64,000 nt of DNA from Ascarosepion bandense (lineage: Eukaryota; Mollusca; Cephalopoda; Sepiida; Sepiidae), in NCBI GenBank assembly GCA_037127315.1, contig JBBBDQ010000750.1, forward strand, positions 1,581,501 through 1,645,500. The letters are read 5' to 3'. Numbering within the stretch: the first letter of the stretch is position 1; every line of letters begins with the position of its first letter. Positions 10,661 to 20,530 of the stretch are shown in pieces. The notes beneath the pieces are model-generated. The model was not told the DNA's origin and searched no databases. It saw only the letters and a list, made by a program, of their open reading frames with translations. The translations under genes were made by a program, and so were the position numbers.

Positions 10661-10945
10661 CTGTTGCAGTTGGCAGTGGAAAGTAATTATAGAGATCTAT
10701 TACAGTTATCGGAGAGTTCCGAGAGATACCGAAGTTATCCAGAGACCAGACTAGCTCTGAGCTCCACTCAGCTAGAATAATATACACGGATATACTTTTT
10801 CCAACGACTTCACTTCAAGACCTGTATATATTTATTTTCTTACTAATAGTATTCCTGGATTTAATAACCTGCGTTCAAGTTTGTATATTAAGTTTAATAT
10901 AACCTATTTTTCTATCTCCATATCTGTTTTGTTGTTCATTATTTT
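10661..10945 (+). repeat. LTR-like interspersed repeat, second copy at 58925-59330 (minus)
   Basis: Shares GATCTATTACAG, CCGAAGTTATCCAGA, CAGACTAGCTCTGAGCTC, CTAATAGTATTCCTGGATT and CTATCTCCATATCTG with the minus strand of 58925-59330. This copy carries about 65 bp of private sequence (10762-10828) where the other copy has none. A retroelement terminal repeat is the most likely reading, without proof. Confidence 0.5.
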
Positions 10946-10946
10946 G

Positions 10947-11024
10947 TGCGGCTGACAACTGAGATATCCAGAAAAGTCATGGCACATGGAACTAGAACAA
11001 CCTATCTCAATGAACTAAACAAAG
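10947..11024 (+). repeat. Short repeat shared with 54712-54793
   Basis: GGCACATGGAACTAGAACAA and CTATCTCA, followed by AAAGGCT, match 54745-54793 in order. Origin unknown. Confidence 0.5.
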
Positions 11025-11288
11025 GCTTCAGTGCGAAATTCCAACGTAAGTTGAATTCCTTGCATTCACTTACGCGCAAATACCATTGGGAAAGGTATTA
11101 CTCCGCCTCTTTTCTCCAGTGTATGGGTTAAATAACAGGACAGATTGGGTTCTATAGCTTTGGCTGGCAACCAGTCTACCGCAGAAATTAATGGCAACCT
11201 ACTGCGGGATAATCTTCTGCCAATTCAGTCATGTTTCTTTCGAGACATGATCGCCCAAGCGTATATCACGTATGACATTTAATTGACT
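11025..11288 (+). mobile_element. SINE-3, head-truncated copy
   Basis: The body starts at GAAATTCCAACGTAAGTTG and runs to CACGTATGACATTTAATTGACTG. The tRNA-like head is missing. Confidence 0.8.
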
Positions 11289-11482
11289 GATCAACTGAAG
11301 AAGAGCTGAGTCACTAAAAGGAATTAACCGAAACGTCGTAAATATGAGAATAAATTTGAAGGCAGTTAGAAGAATGTAAATAGCGTAAACCTGTAACAAC
11401 CATTGTTTCCTGTGTGTGAAACGAATTCACGATTGGCTTAACGGTATGTGATAAATTTTAGACGTATACTATTTTTTCTAGG

Positions 11483-11616
11483 CACCTCGACGTGGTGGAA
11501 TGGTTAACAACTTTGTTTTGCTCAGTCAGTTACGACTAAGTAGTGTGTTTTATCCTCACCGAGTGTCAGATACTCTATACCTTGTGCCGCATCTAAGCTT
11601 CGCTTAGCAAATCACA
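11483..11616 (+). mobile_element. SINE-2, first unit of a trimer
   Basis: A short SINE with an A box (GTGGTGGAATGGTTAAC) and a B-box-like GTTTTATCCTCAC, followed by CCGCATCTAAGCTTCGCTTAG. It is directly followed by two more units of the same family in the same orientation. Confidence 0.75.
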
Positions 11617-11753
11617 GACCACTTCAATGTAGTGTAATGGTTAAGAAGTTTGAATCGCTAGATCAATTACGATTGAGTAATGAGTTTGATCCTCACTGCT
11701 TGCCCCATACTTTCGGTTTTTTGCCGCATCTAAGATACGCTTAGAAAATCATT
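11617..11753 (+). mobile_element. SINE-2, second unit of a trimer
   Basis: GTAGTGTAATGGTTAAGAAG, then GAGTTTGATCCTCACTG (B box), CCCATACTTTCGG and CCGCATCTAAGATACGCTTAG. Best-preserved short unit of the family here. Confidence 0.8.
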
Positions 11754-12203
11754 TCGGCACACGTCGTGGTGTAATGGTTAGAAAGCTTGGATTACGAAAT
11801 CAATTACGACTGAATAGTGAGTTTGATCTTCACTGGGTGTCCAACACTTTAGTCCTTGTGCTGCGTCTATGTGCGTTGTGGTGCAGTGGATATCGGCTCG
11901 GAACGACAAATCGGGAAGCCGAGTTCGAATTACAGTTGAATTCCTTGCATTCACTTACTCGCAAATACCATTCGGAAAGGTATTAATCGATCTCTTCCCT
12001 CCAGTTACAGGTTAAATATCAGAACAGATTGGGTTCTATAGCCTTGGCTGGCAACCTGTCTGCCGTAGAAAGCAATGGCAACCTACTGCGGGATAATCTT
12101 CTACCCAGTCAGTTATGTCGCTTTCGAGACATGATCGCCCAACCGTGTATCACGTACGGCACTTAACTGACTGCTGCGTCTAAGGTACGCTTAGAATATC
12201 GCT
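11754..12203 (+). mobile_element. SINE-2, third unit of a trimer, split by SINE-3
   Basis: The unit runs from CGTCGTGGTGTAATGGTTAG to TGCTGCGTCTA at 11869 and resumes at 12172 with the same 11 bases, then AGGTACGCTTAG. The gap is exactly the SINE-3 copy 11870-12171. Confidence 0.85.
11870..12171 (+). mobile_element. SINE-3, full-length copy with perfect target-site duplication
   Basis: Complete SINE-3: head GTTGTGGTGCAGTGGATATC, B box GAGTTCGAATTAC, the body, and the end CACGTACGGCACTTAACTGAC. It is flanked by an 11-bp direct repeat (TGCTGCGTCTA at 11859-11869 and 12172-12182), which defines both ends of the element exactly and shows L1/RTE-style target-primed integration. Confidence 0.95.
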
Positions 12204-12696
12204 ATACTAATTTATCTATTTACATGAAATTAAAATCGTCGTCAGCCGGACTTTAAAATAATTTTCACTGTTCTATTTTCTAAATATCGGACGCATTTTC
12301 ATTTTTGTACAAAAAAAAAAGAGTTCCCCTATTAATTTCATTTTTTTTTTTTGTAGATTTTTATATTCATCATTATTCCCCACCCCCATTTTTTTTATTT
12401 TTCGTTTTTTTTTAATGATTTCCCTTAATTTATTTCAACTTATCTCGCATTTGCCCTTCCTTTTTTGTTTTGTCTTTCTCTTTCCTTCGTTTGCGTTGCT
12501 TCTAGTCACGAGCAAGCAACCTCAGCATAAACAGACTATTTCACTGTATATTCAGCACATGGAGATTGCGTTGTGCATGAAACTCCTAGTCGTGCTACCG
12601 GCGAGGGATGATATGCATATTCATTAATATATATACTTAATAGTTCTGCTATATTACATCAGTCGCTGTTTTAGTAACTACACTACAGTATGTGCG

Positions 12697-12775
<79 letters not shown>

Positions 12776-12938
12776 TATTTTTCGTTAGCTTAACCAATGA
12801 AACGGATACAACACAAAAATACAAATACAGGAATATCTTTTTCCGCCATATTTCATTTTTTGATAAAGCTTAAATAAAAACGAATCATGCTAAATTTATA
12901 AAAAGTTTCCTATCGTTTCCTTATCATATCCTATTATT

Positions 12939-12982
<44 letters not shown>

Positions 12983-13100
12983 CTGATATGCCCTGTCGAA
13001 TGAATGAAGTGGTTGATGGAGTGTTTATCTGGGAAACTTGATTCGGAATGCTAAAGTTTACATCAATAAGCTAAGTGACAAATTCTATATTTGTACTAAT

Positions 13101-13157
<57 letters not shown>

Positions 13158-13162
13158 CTCTT

Positions 13163-13220
<58 letters not shown>

Positions 13221-13540
13221 AATTAGTATATTGACCATCATATTATTCTTTTTAGTTTTGTTGGCTTTTATCATGTCTTTTTCTTTTGATTTTCTTCTAC
13301 AGACGCTAGTGAACAACCCAGACTACAAACGATAATACTATGATGATAACTAAAGTTGTTTGTTTTTGTCAGGGGCAGCTGCTTTACTGGCTGGCCACGG
13401 AAACTTATCATTTGCTGAATCTGAAAAGAAAACTATATTTTTCATCTTTCCTTTTTCCCTAATATCAGATACGCCGATATCAATTTCAGTAGATAGATCT
13501 ATTTAATTGGAGTAGATAGATCTATCTATCGTCCGGTTCA
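12204..13540. repeat. Microsatellite-rich stretch
   Basis: No gene seen. It holds a TG tract of about 64 bp (12709-12772), a CA/TA tract (12941-12978), and a compound CT, ATCT, CT, TA tract (13102-13220). The rest is AT-rich, with a TAGATAGATCTATC repeat near 13490-13530. Confidence 0.8.
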
Positions 13541-13559
13541 CACTCCACCCACGTCTATT

Positions 13560-13702
13560 GAACAGGTTAGGAGGCTCATCCCTTGTTCCCTGTTTAGGAT
13601 GTGGTTTCCGGCTTTCTCTTTTTCAATCTTTTCACTATTACATAGCCCCCCTGCACATCAGTGGCGTTACCGCCTTGCTCGGGGTGATACGATTAAAAAA
13701 AT
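13560..13702 (+). mobile_element. LINE-B 3' terminus
   Basis: Only the terminal part is present, including CCCCCCTGCACATCAGTGGC and the family end CTTGCTCGGGGTGATACGATT. Confidence 0.65.
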
Positions 13703-14790
13703 AAAAAGTAAAAAATATCTTAGTGGATATTTTTGGATGGGCGTGGGGAGAGGTAATTGGTTGCATGAAAACTTCTTGTATCTGTTTTCATAAAATTATA
13801 TTTTGTTTTCTCTCCGATAACTTTTATAAGATCTTTTGAAATTGGCAATTGTTTTGTAGTGATCACACAACGTCACCAATTTCCTGGTGACCAGGTAGAG
13901 CATTGCTTAACGACGACAATAGAGCATAAATCAATATGCTCACATACTGCAATATTATATGTTAGAATCGTATTTCTTCCGAAAAAATTGTTAATCCTAC
14001 TCTATCTGCTTCCATTGTAAATCGTACAGGGGTCTGGTTAAATTCCACAATTAAGATAATAAAGTCAGACGTTGATGTATATAATGTCTCGCTTACTTTC
14101 TCCGTTTCTCTATAACGTTCAGATTGAGAGGAGGAAGCGTTTAATACTGTAGGAAGCTGTTTTTATGCAAGAGCCAATCGCTTTCGTGATCGAGAAGTCG
14201 TTCAGTTGAAAGGAGAGGGTGAAGACTTTGCAAGCGATATCGTTTTTAAGAAATCTCCATAAATAAAACTTGATGCGCAGATGTAGGATGAAGTTACAGC
14301 CGTGTTTCGCCGTTATTCCGATGATGGCGACTCTCTTGTCTTTATCTTTGCTAGTCGTAAACCTGTCTGTGAAGTGCGGATCATTTTTCACTGACATCCA
14401 TCGACTTCATATCGCACACTGGAACTTTTGCGGACATAGCAATTCATTTTTTGTCGACAATGTCACCAAAACTTTCCCTTGTTGCATGATATACACATAT
14501 GTGCGAATTTTCACACACACATGTACACATGCGGAAACACGCAGACGTGGAATGAATTGAGGTTTGAAACTGTTTAGATAAACATATCTACTAAAAAGAA
14601 ATATAAATATTTCAATGAAGCTGCTATTTCATGAATCTTTCGGCATTAAGTGTAACGTTTGTTTCTTCTACAAGGTGTGTGCGTATATGAAATTCTATGG
14701 TTTACTATGAGTTCATAATTAACTCTATGTACTCTGGCGTGCCAAAAGTCATGAGAATGAAGTATGCAAATTTAATGGCAAGTGGGCAAC
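13703..14790. other. No recognised element; one unidentified 92-codon frame
   Basis: AT-rich sequence. A minus-strand frame at 14397-14119 (92 codons, starting MSVKNDPHFTDRFTTSKD) lies in a locally balanced-GC stretch, but I recognise no family and see no supporting splice or promoter signal. The CA-rich block near 14510-14530 is a short microsatellite. Confidence 0.3.
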
Positions 14791-14796
14791 TGTAAC

Positions 14797-15262
14797 TTGA
14801 CATCATGGAAATGCGTCAGATCTATACGAGTTGTGATGTGAAATCTGACGAGTTAGGTTATTAATAGCAAGGCAAAGCGATATGCTTGAACAGTACAATC
14901 CTTTCTGAACATACATGGGAACTTAAAAAACAAAAAAATAAAATAAAATAAAATCACCAACATATGAAAAAGAAAGAAAATAGCACCAACTGTCATCTTT
15001 GTACGGAGGAGAAAATTGCTATAATGACCTTCCCAGACCAACATAAATTATAAAATAAACGATCAAAAGCAGGTGGTACACTTGACGTCATGAAAATGCC
15101 TCAGATCTATACCAGTTGTGATGTAATATCTGACAAATTCATAACAAGAGAAAGGGAAATACTTGAACAGCACAATCCTTTCTAAACATATATGGGAACT
15201 TAAACTTGCCATTATTGACTTTTCCAGACAAACATAAATTATTAAATAAATAATAAAATGCA
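14797..15262 (+). repeat. Imperfect tandem duplication, period about 284 bp
   Basis: CTTGACATCATGGAAATG (14797) and CTTGACGTCATGAAAATG (15081) begin two units that also share CAGATCTATACGAGTTGTGATG, CACAATCCTTTCT, CATATGGGAACTTAA, CCAGACAAACATAAATTA. The first unit has an extra A-rich insertion. Family unknown. Confidence 0.65.
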
Positions 15263-16375
15263 GTCTCAAAACATTTTTTACTGTGTTACTTAAAAATCAA
15301 AAACTAAAAACGTATACCGTATAAAACTTCAGCATGAAAAATGCTAATATATGCATATTATGTTATATACAACGCATATACTTTAAACGATTGTTTATTG
15401 GAATTTTTTTTAAAAATTCCGTTTGTTGTGCATTTATTACAGAATGCAAAGTCGACGGCCACAATGGTCAGCGATTGGCCGGAGTATCTCTTAGGTAGAG
15501 CATTCTGACAACGATGGATTTCCTTTGTTCTGAGTTTTCAATATAAGTGTCAAACGGCACAAATTCAACAGAGGTTCTCAAGAATTCTGAAGCGTTTATA
15601 TGCACTCACACACACACACAGGTTTAAGACCACATTCAGAGGGACGCTGAGTCAATGAGAGTCATGCGTTCTGTGACGTCAGTCCTTCTACTGCTTCTTA
15701 GAATCAAACCTGCCACTCTTAATAAAAACGAATATCAGCATATATAGCATTTTATGTAGTAGTGTAGGGATCCAGAGACAACACACAATGCAACTCATTT
15801 TGCCAATTACACTTATAAGTGAATAAGGAATGAAGAAAAAATTTGACTTCATTCAAAACATTAATTTAAAACAGCGCTCGATATAAAATAGACCTGTGAA
15901 TATTTATTATTAATTATAGTTTAGAACATGTACAAATTATTATATACTACAAAGTGTCCATTTTGTTTCGACATTGAAATGACAATGTCTCATCAGTTAG
16001 TGTGGAAAGGAATGGAAATTTGTTTTCTTATATTTGGCGAATTGTGTGTGAGTGATGTAGGCTGGGTGTGTGTTGTAAGTTGTTAGTTAGAATTTGGAAG
16101 AAAATAGGTTAAGAGGTTAAGGCACAGAGTGGATTAATGGATGTGTCGAAAATTTTGTAGACAGATTTAACATTAGAAGATAAGGTATGGTCCTTTACAG
16201 CCTTTATTGTGAGTTCTTTGGGTTTAATAAAAGGAGAAAAAAAGGAAATGTATATAAAGTGGAGAGAAGTAGGAGTGTATGCGATCAAGTGGGAGTAGGG
16301 ATTCTATTTGGTGAAACCTATATTTATTAGTAAATTATACGACTACAAATATTTTTGCATTTAAACTTAGTTTTT
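15263..16375. other. No recognised feature
   Basis: AT-rich sequence. A TAGGTAGAGCATTCTGAC stretch near 15493 resembles a tRNA A box, but no B box follows at a fitting distance. Confidence 0.4.
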
Positions 16376-16545
16376 ACTAGCAGTATAGCCCGGCGTTGCT
16401 CGGGTGCAATGAAAGCTTTAAAACTAATCCATGGTTCTGGAGCTAAAGAATATTTCTCTGAAGTTTTGTGAGAATCGGATAAAAATTATAGATTTGTATA
16501 AAGGACATACAGACAGATAAACAGACACACACACAAACACCTTGC

Positions 16546-16605
<60 letters not shown>

Positions 16606-16914
16606 CGATTTTCTGTACTATTGTAAGAACTGCAACCTTGAAACTTCTGAATATAGTTTCTTTTGTCTTTGTCTATGAGTGTATCAAATTTGATTAAAAT
16701 CGAATCACTCCTTCTATAACCCGATTTTTTTCGATTATCGATTTTCGATAATTTTCGGGGTACCTCGACACAAAACCTAGCTAAGAACACTCGCAGACGC
16801 TTATAGTACAACTGTGTAAATTTTCAAGAAAATCGGTTCAGCCGTTTCGGAGTCTATAGGTAATGGTTACATACACACACACACACACAGAGTTCCATTT
16901 ACAAATAAGTTTAG
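16376..16914 (+). mobile_element. CG-repeat, second copy with expanded central TA tract
   Basis: Same ends as the copy at 6229 (ACTAGCAGTATAGCCCGGCG ... ACAAATAAGTTTAGAT). The first module is internally shortened, while the central TA tract has grown to about 55 bp (16549-16603). The second module is well kept. Confidence 0.75.
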
Positions 16915-17391
16915 ATATTTAATCTATTTTTGTATATTTAACCTTAAATTTAGGAAACCTCTTTTTTATATAAAGCTTTGAATTAAATCACAGTTTGTGG
17001 GATGAAATAACGCTAAAATTTTAGGTAAGAGCGTTGTTAATATTATAAAAGTTTGTTTATAGGGATCCTAACTTTGGCTTTTGTAGCTTTTAGCATGATT
17101 GTAAACTTAGTTCTTTAATATGTTTGCAGTTTACTGTGGTTTCATGCCTCTTGGTTTAATAGTATGTTGCTATTCATGTATTTAATGATTTCCATTTTTT
17201 CTTGAAGACAAAGGAAACATGGTTCTTTTATCGATTTAGATGTTCTGGCCTGATTTTCCATTTAACTTTAGGTGTTTTATTTTCGTTTTTTAACTTCCAA
17301 AAATACTTAGAAAGTGATGTCATATTTTGTTTGTCCTTGTTATTGAAGAATGAGAGGTGATTGTAAAAGCGCTTTTTAATATATATATATA
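16915..17391. other. No recognised feature
   Basis: AT-rich sequence between the CG-repeat and the hammerhead repeat, with a short TA tract at 17380-17393. Confidence 0.4.
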
Positions 17392-17624
17392 TAATCCTGG
17401 GTAAAAAACAATCGGCTGTCTAACCGTACTGATGAGCTGCGAAATAGATCTGTCTGCGGATGACTATTTCCGCTCTCACACCCTGGAAGAATGGTAGACT
17501 TTTAAAAACAGTAGCTACTCTAGCATCTACGCATCATTCATTCAGCAATGAATTATAACACTCTCAGCTGTTGGGCGTGTGTATAATGATAATATACACG
17601 CTAAAAAGTCCGCCTCCTTCTGAC
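17392..17624 (+). mobile_element. Retrozyme-like repeat, first unit (5'-truncated)
   Basis: Begins inside the tRNA-like head at TCCTGGGTAAAAAAC, passes through a hammerhead motif (17424-17459) and continues through the full body to ACACGCTAAAAAGTCCGCC, where the second unit starts without a gap. Together with the next unit it forms a direct tandem with the hammerheads in phase, 288 bp apart. Confidence 0.7.
17424..17459 (+). ncRNA. Hammerhead ribozyme motif, copy 1 (type I, minimal stem II)
   Basis: Self-cleaving RNA motif read directly from the sequence. Stem I is CCGTA (17424-17428) paired with TGCGG (17455-17459), including one G-U. The core CTGATGA is at 17429-17435. Stem II is a minimal GCTGC (two pairs, one-base loop), followed by GAAA at 17441-17444. 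Stem III is the A-TAGATCTG-T stretch, nearly self-complementary with one U-G pair. The predicted cleavage follows the C of GTC at 17454. All invariant core bases are present. The very short stems II and III mean activity might need a dimer, as known for small hammerheads of schistosome satellites and Penelope-like elements. Activity is not shown here. Confidence 0.75.
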
Positions 17625-17752
17625 GAGCACCCGTATCTCAGAGGTAGAATCGCCGACTGACGCCAATTCAGTCGGGTTTCAATTCTCGGTAAAAAGCAAT
17701 CGGTTGTCTAACCGTACTGATGAGCGGCGAAACAGATCTGTCTGCGGATGAC
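17625..17752 (+). mobile_element. Retrozyme-like repeat, second unit with tRNA-like head
   Basis: tRNA-like head (GTATCTCAGAGGTAGAATCG as A box; GGGTTTCAATTCTCGG as B box), then GTAAAAAGCAATCGG, a hammerhead (17712-17747) and a cut-off at a TA microsatellite 5 bp after the motif. It continues the preceding unit, so polymerase III initiated at this head would read through the second hammerhead. Confidence 0.7.
17712..17747 (+). ncRNA. Hammerhead ribozyme motif, copy 2 (type I)
   Basis: Stem I CCGTA (17712-17716) pairs with TGCGG (17743-17747). The core CTGATGA is at 17717-17723, minimal stem II GCGGC at 17724-17728 and GAAA at 17729-17732. Stem III is the perfect palindrome ACAGATCTGT (17732-17741), and the canonical GTC cleavage triplet ends at 17742. 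The distance between the two predicted cut sites (17454 and 17742) is 288 bp. The perfect palindrome in stem III favours two RNAs pairing to form a double hammerhead. Confidence 0.8.
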
Positions 17753-17780
17753 TATATATATATATATATATGTGTATATA

Positions 17781-17811
<31 letters not shown>

Positions 17812-18346
17812 TGGCTTTATTGTGAAACATTTTTTAATTTATCAATGTTTATTTAAAGACGAATGAAAGATTTTTTAAGGATTTTTATGTGTTGCGGACC
17901 ATTCTTCTGTTTTCAGACACATATTTAAATATACATTATCTAATACCTAAGAAATTTGGGGCTTTTATAAATTATAATCAAAGATTTTTTTTTTTTTTGT
18001 ACTATTCCAGTTTCACTATTTACAAATTCTGCCCCTTTCACCTTCATACTCTTAATTTATGCTCTTTCAAAGGAAATAACATTCATGAACACTCAACAAA
18101 GGATTTTTATACAAATACTTTCCTTTGAATAAAGGGTCTATTTTTTTAATTTCATATCCACGGATTATTATTACAATTTACTTATATTACAATAATTAAA
18201 TTTGCAAAAAAAAAAAAAAAAAAAGTTGCACATAATAAATACACGTAAATGTATTAATGACAGAAAACAATAAATAATTATGTAATCAATAATGAATACT
18301 GACTTGAATTATATATGGATTTAAATCCGACAAGATGATAGAATAA

Positions 18347-18525
18347 AGAAGAGTGTCTTTAATCTAACATGTTTCACTTTATTAAGTTTCTTCAAAGATC
18401 TGATTATAAAACACGCATGAAAAATTAAAACATTTTTAAATTTTTAAATCCGTGTCTGATTAACAAATCTTTGAAGAAATTTAATAAAATGAAACATGTT
18501 AGATTAAAGACACCTTTTCTATCTG
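18347..18525. repeat. Foldback repeat with arms of about 70 bp
   Basis: The left arm (GTGTCTTTAATCTAACATGTTTCACTTTATTAAG..., 18349-18415) is the near-perfect reverse complement of the right arm (GAAGAAATTTAATAAAATGAAACATG..., 18450-18515). A related foldback lies at 18855-19085. Likely a nonautonomous DNA transposon or hairpin element; the autonomous parent is not in the window. Confidence 0.6.
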
Positions 18526-18534
18526 TTATTTAAT

Positions 18535-18596
<62 letters not shown>

Positions 18597-18607
18597 TACT
18601 ACTACTA

Positions 18608-18772
18608 CATTTTCGTAATAACAACTTAGCGTAAATAATCAGGCCAGTTGATATAAATATATAATACTGTTTAATTAAAAACAGAATATCTACTTAAATA
18701 CGAGTATCGATAAAAAATGATGTTTAAACAATTCATTTCAAATTGACGGTTGTTTTATAACCAAGTTTCGTT
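18608..18772 (+). mobile_element. SINE-1, body only (5'-truncated)
   Basis: Matches the tRNA-unrelated body of SINE-1 from ACATTTTCGTAATAACAAC to CCAAGTTTCGTTAA, preceded by CT/TA microsatellites and followed by TA, GA and TG tracts (18773-18840). Confidence 0.85.
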
Positions 18773-18773
18773 A

Positions 18774-18815
<42 letters not shown>

Positions 18816-18854
18816 TGTGTGTGTGTGTGTGTGTGTGTGTTGAATACATGGATT

Positions 18855-19085
18855 AAATTTCGACAAAATAATAGAATATGTATAGAAAATGTAAGAAAAG
18901 TGTCTTTAAATTTGTTTCATTTTATTAAGTATCTTCAGGGATTTGTTTATATGACACGGATTTAAAAATTGAATTTAATTTTCTAATCCCTTTCTTATTA
19001 AGAAATCTCGGAAGAAAGCGAATAAAATGAAACATGTTAGATTAAATACACTTTTCCTGTTGATTCTTTTCTTATTCTATCATCA
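18855..19085. repeat. Foldback repeat, second and more diverged copy
   Basis: The arms share AGTGTCTTTAA and TTTCATTTTATTAAG with their inverted partners GAATAAAATGAAACATG and TAGATTAAATACACTTTTC. Outer arms also pair (GACAAAATAATAGAAT with ATTCTATCATC-type sequence). Confidence 0.55.
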
Positions 19086-19365
19086 ATGAATGCTGAGTAA
19101 TTAAAAAAAAACTAACAAGCAGCGCATTTCAATCGCTTTAAAACCCCAAATATTCCCAACCCAATGGAATCTAAAACAACTTAAAGCATAACTTTTATTA
19201 TCCACCCAATAACAATCAATATAATAGAGCAGACCTTAATACCCCCAATGCACCATAGGCCAGCATATATAAATAGTCAGCCCAAACACAAAACAAGTGG
19301 TATGAAGATTCGCGCTCAAGAATGAAACAGATTACCGACGTTTAGTGTTAATCTCACAGTTTACT

Positions 19366-19372
<7 letters not shown>

Positions 19373-19431
<59 letters not shown>

Positions 19432-19447
19432 AATATATATATATAAT
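19373..19447. repeat. CA microsatellite, about 55 bp, with short TA tail
   Basis: Pure CA tract followed by ATATATATAT. Confidence 0.9.
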
Positions 19448-19652
19448 TGTTCTTTTGTTATTATTACTTTGCAACATTTTACAAGGCAGCCAGGAAGCCT
19501 TTGCTTCATCCAGCTAATAAGAAGAAGAGACTAGCATAGGGAAGAGAGCACAAAAACTGGGCACCAGAACAGTTTATTTGATGCACATGTTATTATGCGG
19601 TATTAACAAAGAACAATTCTGTTTTCATTTAGAATTATCTAACAAATACTAA

Positions 19653-19655
<3 letters not shown>
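19448..19655 (+). mobile_element. MITE-1 core, partial copy
   Basis: About 200 bp nearly identical to the interior of the complete MITE-1 at 19859, with only a few differences (for example GCAACATT against GCAATATT). The outer terminal inverted repeats are missing or replaced by TA microsatellite. Confidence 0.8.
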
Positions 19656-19708
<53 letters not shown>

Positions 19709-19858
19709 TAATAAATAAATATTAATCAGGTGTGAATAGAACAGTGCTCAATGATGTATAACAGAGCAAACATATATATTGATCAATATACATGTTATCC
19801 TACGTTATATAGGATATGAATATTTATTAATACTCCACCCCACACACACACACACATA

Positions 19859-20225
19859 CACTACCGGCCAAAATTATTAAGCCACCCCAGTTTTTAAAAC
19901 AAATGATGTATTTCATACTATTTTTAGTATTTTTTGCCAAGTGGATAATTCTAAATGAAAATAGAATGGTTCTTTTGTTATTATTACTTTGCAATATTTT
20001 ACAAGGCAGCCAGGAAGCCTTTGCTTCATCCAGCCAATAAGAAGAAGAGACTAGCATAGGGAAGAGAGCACAAAAACTGGGCACCAGAACAGTTTATTTG
20101 ATGCACATGTTATTATGCGGTATTAACAAAGAACAATTCTGTTTTCATTTAGAATTATCTACTAATAGTATGAAATACATAATTTCTTTTAAAAAACTGG
20201 GGTGACCTAATAATTATGGCCGGTA

Positions 20226-20226
<1 letters not shown>
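19859..20226 (+). mobile_element. MITE-1, complete copy (Tc1/mariner-type ends)
   Basis: The terminal inverted repeats start CACTACCGGCCAAAATTATT and end AATAATTATGGCCGGTAG. The homology continues inward for about 100 bp (ATTTCATACTATT, GATAATTCTAAATGAAAATAGAAT). TA flanks both ends, the target duplication of this superfamily. There is no transposase; the interior is about 130 bp. Other copies: 19448 (partial), 23815 (3' truncated) and 38838 (split by SINE-2). Confidence 0.85.
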
Positions 20227-20281
<55 letters not shown>

Positions 20282-20469
20282 TATACCTAACTGTTTCTAT
20301 TCTGTTATTTAGGTGGATGCTATTGTAGAGAGTGGAGTGATTATACTGAATAGCAGTTCACTAACAGTGTATCGAATGCACGCAGTGTTCGAGTCTTGTA
20401 CTTGTTGATATGCTATATTATTCCTAACCTCTGTTTTGGTGATTAGTCACGCAGTAACCTTTTAAGGTC

Positions 20470-20529
<60 letters not shown>

Positions 20530-20530
20530 A
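20227..20530. repeat. TA microsatellites flanking a possible tRNA-like stretch
   Basis: Long TA tracts at 20227-20279 and 20472-20527. Between them, GTAGAGAGTGGAGTG and AGTGTTCGAGTCTTG are spaced roughly like A and B boxes of a tRNA-derived head; a single copy, so uncertain. Confidence 0.5.

Noticed and set aside
14119..14397. 92-codon minus-strand frame as a real gene or exon
   Set aside because: No recognised family, no splice signal and no conservation evidence available; kept only as a note.
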